Part shown: piece by piece, positions 51,035-61,535 of the stretch | Numbering within the stretch: the first letter of the stretch is position 1 | Layout: every line of letters starts with the position of its first letter | NCBI GenBank assembly: GCA_018881555.1 | Contig: JACAXG010000018.1 | Coordinates: 4,362,346 to 4,426,345 of the forward strand | Source: Amblyornis subalaris | Taxonomy: Eukaryota > Chordata > Aves > Passeriformes > Ptilonorhynchidae | Direction of reading: 5' to 3' | Length of the DNA stretch: 64,000 bases | Made by a program: the position numbers and the translations under genes | Notes under the pieces: model-generated | What the model saw: only the letters and a program-made list of their open reading frames with translations | What the model was told of the DNA's origin: nothing | Database searches by the model: none

Positions 51035-51313
51035 CCTCTTCTGAAGCAGTCACCATGGAGCAATCAGAGCAGTGGCTGGAGCACAGGAAATATATCCTGG
51101 GGAGGAATGCATGGCAGAGACCATCGTAGAACTGGAAACATGGGAATTCCAGGAACTATGAACCAGATCTCTCCTTTGAAGAAGCCCTTTTCTGGTAATG
51201 TCATAGCTCCTCCTAAATTTACTCGCTCTACTCCATCACTGACACCAAAATCGTGGATTGAAGATAATGTATTCCGAACTGACAGCAACAGTAATACTCT
51301 CCTTCCTTTGCAG
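51035..51313 (+). CDS. CPEB2: CPEB2 coding exon 2
   Basis: A 279-base exon encoding residues 400-492, phase 0 at both ends. The acceptor is a T-rich tract ending TTTTTTAG; the donor is CAG|GTAAGG. The protein opens with LLKQSPWSNQSSGW after a proline, then carries GRDHRRTGNMGIPG, the CPEB2-4 family signature NQISPLKKPFSGNVIAPPKF, and TPKSWIEDNVFRTDSNSNTL, ending LPLQ. It matches mammalian CPEB2 almost residue for residue and differs from CPEB3 and CPEB4 at diagnostic places (for example NVFRTDSNSN). The linker has no catalytic or RNA-binding motif and precedes the RRMs. Read-through of the donor would add only a short tail before a stop near 51355. Confidence 0.98.
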
Positions 51314-54300
51314 GTAAGGATGGTATGTACCTGGTGTGTTTATGGTCTTGCATAGCATTTTTACTTCATTCCTTTTAAATGAGAATTAAACAGTGGTTGC
51401 AGCTCCNATACTTGGTTGAAAATTGTCTGTTTCTGTATTATTTTAGTCTTAAATTGCAATTAATCCCACGTTTTCAGTGTATTCAGCAATATATGATTGT
51501 CACAAGTTAAATAAGAATATTGATTGTCAAGAAAGATAGAAACTGTAGTCATAAAACATAAAACATAGTATGTTTAATGCAGCAAGTATTTTCTGCCTAT
51601 GGTAATGCTTATATTCTTATAAATCCCTTTAAACATCAGGATTTTTTTTTGTTTGCTTGTCCTTGCACATAGGTTTTCTTACTTTTGTGGATGGCTCTTG
51701 AGTCTTGGTCATGTTTGTCTTCTACTGGTATTCTAGGCTGATGTTTGTATGTTCGTGAGATCTTTTTCCTCTATGTTTTAGCAACTTTTATGTTTCATTT
51801 TGTCTGGAAGCCCTGTGACTTAGAAGTGTTAAACGGGAGGATGTGTCTTAGAACTAAAGATCTGGATTCACCTCCTGAATTTTGCCAGTGACATCTTATG
51901 TGACTTGGAAGTAAATCACTTAACTCCAGCCTCAATAACATCCTGCTAAAATGTTATTTTTCCCATTCTTACCTATATTGATTTAGTCATTCCTTGTTAG
52001 CAGAGGCCTTTCATTTGTCATAATTGTGACCACATTTGAGCTATGTTTGCATAAATAGCAATCTAATCCTTACGTAGCTGAAGTAGTGCCAAAAGGGTGT
52101 TCCTTGGGACCAGATTTCCCACTAGAGTTCTGGTTTTTCTTAGTATTTTTTCTGATGGAGGTCCATTTGGCACAGGAGGCCATGTCTTGACTCTATTCAG
52201 GTGAGCTCTGATACTTGCAGTGTTTTGGAAGCTAATGTGACTTTTGGACATGCCGAAGTCCTGCTCCAAGTGTATACACTTGGACCTGAAAACTTAAGAG
52301 GATTTGCTCTTACTGNGAAGATAAGTTCCATTAAGTAGCCTTGCTACGTGGAATATCATAGTTGAATAATCTTTTGTGTGGGTAGAAAGATGGGGAAAAA
52401 ATGCGGCATTCTTCAGGTATTATGTTCTGTTAATGAAAACAGATTACGGATAGGTAATGCTTTGCAGTGTAGGGCTCCCAGAATGGTAGAAAGTAGACAC
52501 TGTAATCTGTCCCAAAGATGTTAGCCTAAGGAACAGATGTAAAAGTATTGATGCTATCATACATTGAAACTGCTATGAAATATACACTGGAATGCATTTG
52601 CAGCTAAGCACAAGTTGTGAACGTATTTGCTTATCCACTATGCCTTACAAGTCGATATGACGAATACTTTGAACTTTCAGAAGCTTCTGCGGTGGTTATC
52701 TAATATAGATGAACTCATTTTATGTCTAAACAAGTGTCTTGTGCATTCAGGCTATAGTCTAAATAATTTCTGTGTAATAGAGTAGGAAAGAAATCCTTGC
52801 AATTTAACTTTATAATACCTTAATGTTTCTGTTTAAGGGGTGGAGGATTTTTTTAAGGGACAATGTCAAAGTGAGAAGTTGGGCTTGCTGAATCGTTGGT
52901 CATACCTATGAGCACCAGACCCACCAATTAAATAGGCCTGTTTGGCTATATTTATGCTGTAGATCTGCCTATGCTTAAATCTCCCTGACATGTATAAAGT
53001 CATAGTTGTGGAACACAATAAAAATAAACCTCTTTGAAGGGTTGCAGTGTTATCTACTGCTGTTGTGGAAACACTAGATGTTTCCATAAATTACTTCGCT
53101 ACACTGAAATCCTGTTCTTATTTTTCAGTTAGTACGCTATTGTTATATGATTAATTCCTTGTGATGACTGTTAAATTTTGCAAGTCATAATGAAAAAGTT
53201 AAATAGAGCTTGGAGCTCGTGCTTCTTTTCATCAGGACTTGTGTCGGCAATTGCAATGCCGTCAAACACCCATCTTGCTGATTTGTACTGTGCTTGTCTC
53301 CTTCCATAAAAGGCTGAGGTATTTAGATTGAGGATAGTTAAAGATACAGTAGCAATTTCAGAAAATACTAAAAAATAGTACTAATTAAATTTGTGCCATT
53401 TGAAAAGTCTAGCACAAAAGGATTTATGTGGGTGTAGAAGTTACCTGTTTCTTCCAAGCTTGCACAGAGCAAGCACATCTTAGCGTGCATGTTGGATACA
53501 TACTGCATCATTCACAGTTTTGCAGAACACTTTTTTCTTTGGGTGACCTGCAGTAGGGTAGGGGACAGAGCACCTCTCCTCCAAACTTCAGCTATCTCTA
53601 ACTTAGCAATTCAGAACAGCTTAGAAAAGCTAGTGCTCTCAGGGGCTAACTTTGTGTAGATCATTAATGTTCAGCTACGGGTTTTTTTAAATGGTATATA
53701 TTTTTAAGTCCAGATAGCATTCAGCATGTCAGCTGCTCACCCATTTTCTGAAAAACATGTACCTAATGCAAACAAATAAGCCACTGAGGAATTGTATGCA
53801 AATTTGATACTTTGCCCTTCCATCAAACTTCTTTATTCTTTGGTGTTTGTATTGATGGGTGGTCCCCAGTATAGAACTGACATAAATTTTGATGAAAAAA
53901 GTGTTTCTTGACATTAAACTAACATACCAGTGACAATGAATGTCATTACTGATAACTGAATAAATTATTGTATGTATTGCTTATAGGGATGAAAAGTAGA
54001 TTTTCTGTACTTCCTAGTTAAAACTGAAATATATCCCATGTGAAGTTGAATTCACAATGGCCACATTAGTTGCTGCAAAGCTGCTTTTGCTTACAGAAGT
54101 TATGAAAGACATCTCTTAGAATTTTTGAAAAGTTCAACGGTTTGTTTTGTTTTCAAGTAAACGTAATGAAACATCACAGCAAACTGATTTAAACGTGAAC
54201 AAATTAAGCCTATGATCAAGTTTTCCTTACGTGCCTTGCTGTAACGCTTTTTTGCTTCCTCAGATTTGTAAGATAATACAAACTGCATCAAATAAAGTTC

Positions 54301-57300
54301 TTTCATAGACATAAGACTTGTAGACATAATTTTGTNTCAGTTCAGCCGTACTGCTTCCACTATTATAGGTACTTCATATGGGGGAGGGTTGTTGCCTTGT
54401 ACTTGAATCATTAAAGGAACGGTTAAAAGTCTTGTCAAGTATTGACACTATACAACTTAAGCATTTAATTGAGGGGGCCTATTTCCCTCTAAGAGAATCT
54501 AGGCTCCTTATTTAGATAATCTAATTCTCTAAAAGAACATACCTGGCACTACTGACCTTACACAGCCTCTGGGATTCCAGTTTAGGCACTTACATTCCAT
54601 TTCAAGAAATCAGATAATATCAATATTCTCTTTTATTCCCTGACTTAAAGTACAAAAACCCCTTGAATATACGGTACAAAGCTGAAAGTACATTTCTAAC
54701 CTCTCATACTGGTGTTTTTCCCAAAAAAACATGCTTCAGGCATTTCTGTGGCCAAAAGACAAGGACAGAGATCAGTGTTTTGTATATACGTTTTTTAATT
54801 TACATTCCTTGTATGAGGAAAATAATATTTCTAAATTTATATTGTTTTAAATTGCAGTATCTTCTAACCCTGTTTTGACTGCAGGCTTAGTTTTTCTTAC
54901 TGTCTTGCAAATAATCTTACTAAAACGTGTTAAAACAGTTTAATAATACACATCATTGTATTTTCATTCTAGTAAAAACACTGCATTCTATGAATATGAA
55001 TTTAATTTCCGTGTCTCTTTTGAATTAAGGAAATACACTGCATGTCGGGGTGGTTTTCACCTTGATTTGTCCTTCCTGTTTGTTCAAACAAACAGTGTTG
55101 AATGTTTGTGGTCCTAAAAGCTGAGTGTTCTTATTCTGTGTTTAGATATAGCTCTCCAGCTGGGGATTGGTATGGTAAGGTAGCATCTTGCACAAACGCA
55201 GGTTTTTCTTTTTCTGTTTATTTTTGAAATGTCCTCAAGTTTTCAAAGAAAGCAGATCATTTGATAAACAAAATGAGGTGTTTAAGATTGTATGTCATAA
55301 CAGGTGTTAGTTTTAGATACTCAATTTAAGCTGCTGTCGTGTTCTTCTGCCTTGCAATCACTTCCATTCGGAGAATTTCAAATTTTCAATATGATGGTTT
55401 TTGTACAATTTAATACAGCTTAACAGTTTAAATGACTAATCTAGATGATACACATACCAGTGGATAATGGGTGGAGAGTCAGTTGCTAAAGTTGGATTTG
55501 TAATGCCTTGTTTAGACTCCTAAATGTGTGGCCCATTTTTTGAGAAGTTCTGTGTTTGGCAGCTGATGTTAAATTTGAAGGCAATGAGATTATCTAGCTG
55601 TAAAGTTCTCTTAGTCTTCAGAGTAGTATAATTGTCCAAACACTGATCTATAAGCCAGGCTTTACCAGTTTATTTTTACTGAGGCAATGCTGGAACAGAA
55701 CAGTTTCAGGGTTTTTAATGCAGTAGATTGATTGCCTGGGACTGATTAAAATAACACACAAAACCAGATATTTGTGTTTGGGGACCATACTGGGGATATC
55801 TCTAATTGGGGAAAGCAGTCTACTGCTGTGCTTTCAACTTCAGGATCACAACCTTTGAGTAAATAGTATTCGGAGCTGCACAGATTAACCATTCAGAGGA
55901 ATCAATTAGTGGGAAGTTTGTGGGGCTTTCCATACAAATGTTTGTATGACTTCATACGAACTAAGACTCTTCTCCTGTTATTTANATTTGCCGCAGTTAT
56001 ACAGCTCATTCTATTAATGCAATACAAAATCAGGAAAATTCAATGAAATATTTAACAGCCATGGTAATATAGTAGTGATCTGTACGCTGAGTAGCTTATC
56101 TCACCTCATTCTGTTTGCCAAAGCACAGTGGTTCTCTTGAGTTAGAATGAATATGTTCTCACCTAAGATCTATTCAAAAGTACATTTGCCATACATGCCG
56201 ATGTATTTGCACTTAAGTACTCAAGACTATATAGATATTGCTAGATGCGGGGCGGGAGTGTGAGGAACCCAAAACTTGAGTAGCAACTTTCCCTTCAAAT
56301 ATCTAAATGTTCCTTTAGTTATTTCATTGAAACTACTAATATACAANTTTTCTAGATTTGCCTTGTAAGTCAAGATTGCCAAGACTTTAATCATCTCCAT
56401 GACATGTCTGGTTGTTTCCAGTTGATGAATATATTCTTGAGCTGAAGTACTCCAGTATTGGGATTTTTTGTTCATTTTTAAATCCTTACATTGCTGGAAA
56501 GTCGGTGTGTCTTTGCCACAGGACTTGTTCTTGGTGCATTTTAGGCTCAATTTAGTTAGCTTACATAGCTGATTGTGTCATTTTAACTTTAAACACTTTC
56601 TTGTCGGGTTGACCATTCACAGATGTCTACCAGACATCTTTAGTTCATCTGTACCACTAATGACACTGTGAAAAGTAACCAAGCAATTTTGTGTGTCTAC
56701 TTCAAGCCTTCCTTCTTGCTTTTTTATGGAGCTAAAATTGTAGTTGCAATAGGTTTTTATATTAAGTTTCTCATTTACACTAGTTATGATTTCAACAAGG
56801 AGCTTATGATTATAGTATGTCCTCACTAAAATGAGAAAGACTTGAAGTTTAGATGTTAGAGATACTTTAGAATGTGTATGTACTTAATTGTTAGGTTATT
56901 ACTGCTAACAGTAACACTGAATACTATACTCATACTTTTTAAAGTCTGGATACTTTTATGACTAAATCAGCTGTCACTTTCTAGTCTTAAAGCCCATTTT
57001 TATTCAGGGGTCGGGTTTCAGGTGAAAAAATGAAACTTGTTAACATTTTAGTTTGGGAAGCAATTTTAAAAAGGTTTCTTTAATTTAGCTTTTAACAAAC
57101 TCAGTTAATTTATCAATGTTACAGTTACAGAGTCCTTTTTTGCAGCCAAATAAGACCGTACTTCAAACTGACTATAAGCCTTGTGACTTTGGTCTTCAGC
57201 CCCCATTGCATGGTGCTACATTTCTTTAGAATATGAAGAGACATGTAAAAGATTATCATTTACTGATTTTAATACCTATGTTAGCAGTCTAATTTCTAAC

Positions 57301-58267
57301 TTAAAGTAGTCCTACAAATCAGTAGTTTAAAATGTGTCTCCAAAATTCAAAGTTGTCAAACTTCTTAACTATGAACATCTATTTTTAGTATTCATGGTTA
57401 AAAATTAGCAAAACTATTCACCACTTAATAGTTTCAGTCCTTGTATTTGCGTTATGCATAAGTAACAATATATAAGCTTTGAGATGTGACTGCACTGAGT
57501 TTCTGCAAATGCTCAAATAGGATAATCTTTGCACAAATTGCAGGGGTATATTTAGAAATCCTAAACAGAATGTGCCAAGAAAAACTATTTGTTCAGCAGT
57601 TTGGTACTGAAACTTGCTCTTCAGAGAAAGCTGCCCTCTTCCCATGAATGCACATTCAGATGCATGGCTTGGGTACTTGTCAAATGCACACTCTTAAGGT
57701 GTGTTTTGCGTGACATTGCCAAAAGGTCTTTCTAGTACTTGTACTCTGTGGAAAGGATACTTTGTGCTTCTCTTATATTCAGAAAATAACTACCATTGTT
57801 CTGTAAACTTTCTTACACAGACAATGTTTTATTTAGCCATATCGCTCAGAGACTTTAGGCAATTGCTCCAAACCTACATTTTTGAATCTGCTTTTTATGA
57901 ATGCAGTTGTGATTCTGGTCTGGGAAAGGTAGTTGGTCAAGCAGGATTCAAATATTTAGACAGTTAAAACTAAAAAACTAGTCTGAGAATTGTAGTGCTT
58001 GGGAGAAGTTAGCTATCAGCTCTGGGGGAAAAGAGTTGTGACATTCCACTGAGATACAGACCTGACACAGCAAGAGTTCACTTGCTTCTTAGCACAGGAC
58101 TGACGAGCCACAGATCTGAGGGAAATGAGAAATATTTTACAGGAATTCAACCTTGATAAAGGGGGCTTCTGGAGTCAGGATGACAGAAAACTTGTATTAA
58201 CATACATGCTTACATATCAGTGCCTTTGCACTACTGATTGTCTTTAGTTTCATTATTGCAACATGAT

Positions 58268-58400
58268 TGATATGCAGTTATCTTCTAAAACAATCTGGAA
58301 CTATCTCTAAGACAACATGGAAATACTTCTAATTTTTGGGACTACTTCCATGTTGTTTTAAAAGTAGGTTCAGGTTGTTTTAGAAGATAACTGCTTATCA
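58268..58400. repeat. Long imperfect palindrome (hairpin or MITE-like element) in CPEB2 intron 2
   Basis: The two halves are reverse complements over about 60 bases: the outer parts match almost perfectly (TGATA-GCAGTTATCTTCT with one mismatch, then AAAACAA), followed by a mostly paired inner section including ACAACATGGAA and a short loop near 58329-58342. No target-site duplication is obvious. The ends (CAG...CTG internally) recall hAT-type MITEs, but a conserved structured RNA or pre-miRNA-like hairpin is also possible. The family is not recognised. Confidence 0.7.
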
Positions 58401-61157
58401 GCTGTGTTGGAATAACAAAACTATAGGTAATCCTCATTTTTGGGATTATTTCCTCATGCATGGAAATCTGGAGCAATCATGTTCAGCAGGAGTACTTTTT
58501 GTGCTTGTCCCAAAAATTTACCAAAACCATGATGGAAGTTTTCTGATTTAGTAGCAGATATTGTAGTAGAATTGTCCCCTTTCAACAGACCTTTCTAGAA
58601 AATATTTGCTGGTGTGTGACCTACATTACTGAAATACTTTTAAATTCTGCTTTGAAATTAAAGCTTCCTATAACTATTCTCTTTAAAGATGTGATGTACA
58701 TATTTGGGGAGCTCAAAGCAGGATTGTAGCATTATAAACGTAGATGCACAAAGATTTAAAATGACCCTTGTACCCCAAAAATGACTTATTCCTTTTGAGA
58801 TAGTTAAATTTCAGATAAGGTTTCTTTATAGCATGCAAGTCATCAGTGTGAGCTGGAATAGAGATTAAAAGTTTGAAGCACTGATTACCAAGATACTACC
58901 CAAACTCACGAGTGGATAGTGTGATATGTGGGTTGTGGGATAGCAGAATGCAATTCCCATATTTAAGTAGTGCTGTGTATTCACAGCGTTTTTATATTGT
59001 GTGGTGACTGCTTATCATATGTTTCCACTGCCAGAAATTAAGTAATACTACTCAAGGAAACAAACCATGAACTTTGTAGGGTGTAAAGAAGATGGGAAGA
59101 GTTTATTATTTCTTCTGCTTCTGGCAGTGCAAGACCTTAGATACACAGAGCTTGCAAAATAGAATGATGCAAGGGTGAAGTTAGAATCATTGCGCCGTGT
59201 CACCCAGTGGAGCAGTTTACAAATGAATTGCAAACACATTACATGTTTTACTTTTCCATTTCTCTGTAAGATCTAAGGACCAAGTAGCCCAGTTTTAGGA
59301 ATGGTGGAAAGCATTTTCTTACAGNCTTCTGCTCCACAGTGTCATTAAGTCTGTAAAAGTGACCATTTCCCAGATAGTCCTGTGTTACCTCAATGCATAT
59401 GTATGTAGTGATGATGAAAAATATAGATAAGAAAACCTGTAGTGAGCCTGTAACAAAGATAAAATGCCGCACATATGGTGCAGTCTGTTTTTTACCAATA
59501 CCAGTTCTTTTCTCCTGTCAGCTGCAGAGGTGGCAAAGCATGTTTTTTCTTTGGTCAGCATTAGTTTTCGCAAGAGCACATACTACCTACCAACTACTGC
59601 CTGAAACTGAATTTAAGACTTCATTAAAAATCCTGATGAGATACCTTCTGAATGCTAGGGGACAGTAGGGAACAGATCCAGCTTTGTCACTGCTCACACC
59701 TTCTATAGAAAGCAAGTTTGCTGTGGCAAGCAGGTTCTTTTCATTATGCTATTGAGAAACAAACCTGTAAGGGCACGGAAGCAGATTAGTCACTTCAGTT
59801 TCATTCTGGTGGTTCTCAGGGCAGCTAAAGAACTGAACGAAAGCCAGCCAGTCTCAAAATAAAGGCTGCTGTGAACTAAAATAGTGCTGGTGACTTGTTG
59901 ACACTCGAACTGGGTTGAAGATTGCCTCACCAAGTGTCAGTGGCATTTGGTCTGGGATGTGGCAGGAGACAATAGAAACCTACTTTTTTAGTTTATCAGG
60001 AAAGTTGTCCAAGGGCTTCCAGAAAGAAAATAAAGGATCTGATCAAATTAATATAACAGATGGCTTACGCAACAGGAACCCATTATTCTTTATAGTTGTT
60101 TGAGGTAGAGAGAGATGGGGAAAAAGGCTTCTCCCTCTTCATCACAACATTGACTAAACTTTCTAAAAAAGACTTGAAAGTAGGATCCTAGTTTCATCAC
60201 GGCTTGCCTTGGCAAAGCTGATCATAAGTCAGAGTTTGTGATTCATAGAAAACTTCATTTTAAAGCTTGCTTTTTTACTCCTTCAATGTGAAGAATACCT
60301 GTTTTCTGAGGGATGTAGTTTGAAGTGAATCTCCGTTCTGCTGAACCATTGTGGAAAGCCACAGTGAGTATGGGTTAGATACCTCCTGTCCCCACTGTAT
60401 ACATACTAAGTGGATGGCTGCATCTTTTGGGAATTTTACCAGTCATGGGATGTATGTGATGTATTTCATCCTACTCTGCTGAATTACAGTAGAGCAGACA
60501 GAAGACAACAGTAAAATTAAGGCATGATTATAGAATTTTTTGAAGTGTAGTACAGTCTAGCCAGAAGCCTTGCAAGTAGAAGAGATTATAGTTTTACACA
60601 AACTATTTTCAGTTTCNGAAGGTATCCCAGAAAAACCAAAGAAGTTAGAAGTCATCTTTTTTCTGTCTCTGTAACTTGGGTGTATTGGAAAACATGGGAG
60701 AAAATGTCTTGGGTAAACAAAATCAATGAAAAATTTACAGTTCATTGCAATAACTTTTATTGCCTTCATTGAAAATATTTTCAAAAAGAGTATGGCAACT
60801 TCTTAATATTCATGTGCAGAAAAAATTATCCTCTATAGGGCTGATAATCTGTTAGTAAGATTTGTGATATTTCTCTTTCATAGTTCAGCTTTAATATTCT
60901 ACCCTGTAAGCATCAAGTGCTGACCATTTGTAACTCAAGCCTTTGTATGCAAAGGCCTTGAAGCCGGCAAGCACAGCCTCAGCAGGGCCTGCCGGCCCAC
61001 GCCGGGCACTTGGCCAAGCACCAAGAAAGTGCTCTCCTTTATGTGATGTGACTGTCCTTCTTGTCCTGTAGTTCCCCACCTTACACACTATTTAACTTGT
61101 GCATGAAATGAAATTGAACTCTTACAGACATTAGTCGCCTTCATTAATCAGCCTAAT

Positions 61158-61254
61158 GTGTAACTCTGCTGTGGGTCACTAGAACTGATTCAGGCAGTTC
61201 TGAAGGAATCAGGCAATCGCAGGCTGTCAAATGCCACAGCAGAGTTCTTCACAC
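61158..61254. repeat. Stem-loop with perfect 13-bp arms upstream of CPEB2 exon 3
   Basis: AACTCTGCTGTGG at 61162-61174 is the exact reverse complement of CCACAGCAGAGTT at 61234-61246, extended by GTGT/ACAC across a four-base bulge. The loop contains a second small stem (AGAACTG at 61181-61187 with CAGTTCT at 61195-61201). It lies about 190 bases upstream of the exon 3 acceptor, so in the pre-mRNA it could affect splicing. Its right arm also resembles the 5' part of the CPEB3 ribozyme (see findings). Structure is seen; function is unknown. Confidence 0.65.
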
Positions 61255-61444
61255 TGCATCTCTAAGTTTATATTTGCATGCTGTTAAACTTACTCTTAAT
61301 AAAATCAGACCTTACTGTGTATCATTGTCCATCTCCAGAGTGTCTGAGTACAGCTTTTAGAAGGAACTTGTGTTTTCCTTTCAAGTTTTTTGTTAAAAAG
61401 TACAGAATTTATATTCCAATACTAAGGCTTTTGTTTCCTTTTAG

Positions 61445-61535
61445 GATCGAAATAGAATGTATGACAGTCTGAATATGCACTCTTTGGAAAACTCCCTTAT
61501 TGACATTATGAGAGCAGAGCATGATCCACTTAAAG
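61445..61535 (+). CDS. CPEB2: CPEB2 coding exon 3
   Basis: A 91-base exon encoding residues 493-522 plus the first base of the next codon. The acceptor is a pyrimidine-rich tract ending CCTTTTAG; the donor is AAAG|GTATGT. The peptide begins DRNRMYDSLNMHSLENSL and continues IDIMRAEHDPLK, the conserved CPEB2-4 segment upstream of the RRMs. Mammalian CPEB2 reads DRSR here as I recall it, so residue 495 (Asn) looks like a lineage substitution. The split codon should complete as Gly, giving the family motif KGRLSY in the next exon, which I do not find before position 64000. The gene is therefore cut by the right edge of the window. Confidence 0.97.

Larger units (their letters stand above)
51314..61444 (+). 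other. CPEB2: CPEB2 intron 2
   Basis: A 10,131-base intron, phase 0, with GTAAGG donor and CCTTTTAG acceptor. It is AT-rich, and its ORFs look like chance. It contains two notable inverted repeats, described separately (58268-58400 and 61158-61254). Mammalian CPEB2 has an alternative 90-base exon at this junction (inserting VRSSLQLP... between LPLQ and DRS, from memory). I could not find a counterpart by eye, so it may be absent or diverged here. Confidence 0.92.

Noticed and set aside
55141..55180. Possible counterpart of the mammalian alternative exon (acceptor-like TTTAG, CTCTCCAGCTGG, donor-like GGTAAG)
   Set aside because: The short stretch does not encode the expected peptide or length.
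61233..61283. A complete HDV-like ribozyme in CPEB2 intron 2
   Set aside because: Only the 5' core segment resembles the CPEB3 ribozyme. The pairing strands for P1 and P2 and the P4 hairpin are missing, so I do not annotate a ribozyme.
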